Shown: piece after piece, positions 63,760 to 64,000 of the stretch
Layout: every line of letters starts with the position of its first letter
Numbering within the stretch: position 1 is the first letter of the stretch
Source of the DNA: Centroberyx gerrardi
Taxonomy: Eukaryota > Chordata > Actinopteri > Beryciformes > Berycidae
Direction: 5' to 3'
Length of the DNA stretch: 64,000 bases
Assembly (NCBI RefSeq): GCF_048128805.1
Contig: NC_136010.1
Span: 15,355,980-15,419,979 of the forward strand
Notes under the pieces: generated by a model
Seen by the model: the letters and a program-made list of their open reading frames with translations, nothing else
Database searches by the model: none
What the model was told of the DNA's origin: nothing
Position numbers and translations under genes: made by a program

Positions 63760-63883
63760 GAAAAGAGGAAATACAAGTGTCAGTGTAACGGAAGTGGTAC
63801 TGCCCTGAACGATACGCTGAGCGAGACGGAGGACGGAGGCTGAATCGTCCAGAGAAAAAGCAGGATTAAAAGTCGCCAATATT
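63760..63883 (+). other. Possible promoter and 5' untranslated exon of the next gene
   Basis: A CG-richer patch (GATACGCTGAGCGAGACGGAGGA region) ends at a good donor (AATATT followed by GTGAGTG at 63884). It has no long open frame, so it may be an untranslated first exon of a gene that continues to the right of the window. Confidence 0.3.
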
Positions 63884-64000
63884 GTGAGTGTGTTAACCTT
63901 ACACGTGTGAACAGTGCACTATATTGTTTGATTTTTCATTTCTACATCAATGTTAGGAGGCGTGTGTCTCCGTCTTCGGTTTAATTCTATTGAGAAGCCA

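Overview
This looks like a window from a ray-finned fish, most likely teleost, nuclear chromosome. The genes are intron-rich with vertebrate GT-AG splicing. The proteins are vertebrate families. The spacers hold CA/GT and AG microsatellites, small terminal-inverted-repeat (TIR) elements and a tRNA-derived SINE-like piece. I identified families from remembered protein sequences. Exon limits come from splice sites checked by reading phase, with no database search.

Layout, left to right. The 3' half of a type II keratin gene (1-3209, +) is followed by an apparently intact NACHT-LRR immune receptor gene (5381-9360, +). This converges on cers5, a ceramide synthase (10003-15105, -). After about 4 kb without a convincing gene comes slmap (19042-25656, +). 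Only its coiled-coil half and two alternative membrane-anchor exons are visible, not the usual N-terminal FHA exons. Next is a large filamin gene, flnb-like (28376-47111, +), then abhd6 (48173-51298, +), kctd6 (52832-53798, +), uqcc5/smim4 (55818-57774, +) and ogn/mimecan (58895-60544, -). The last 3 kb hold a possible isolated terminal exon, a SINE-like repeat and perhaps the 5' exon of a further gene.

The slmap-filamin-abhd6-kctd6 order matches the human 3p14 neighbourhood of SLMAP, FLNB, ABHD6 and KCTD6, which supports calling the filamin an flnb orthologue or ohnologue. The keratin and cers5 side recalls human 12q13, so a rearrangement boundary probably lies near 15-19 kb.

The most unusual feature is the filamin. 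It keeps the actin-binding domain (two CH domains), hinge 1 and the C-terminal repeat 24. It appears to have lost repeats 1-2, 6-8, most of 11, and most of 20 through 23. The repeat matching vertebrate filamin repeat 13 has been multiplied to about 14 copies. Most copies are a pair of exons of about 164 and 124 bp. Two alternating subtypes show that blocks of two repeats were copied. My 56-exon model stays in one frame and predicts about 2,892 residues, close to a normal filamin in length but with a very different rod.
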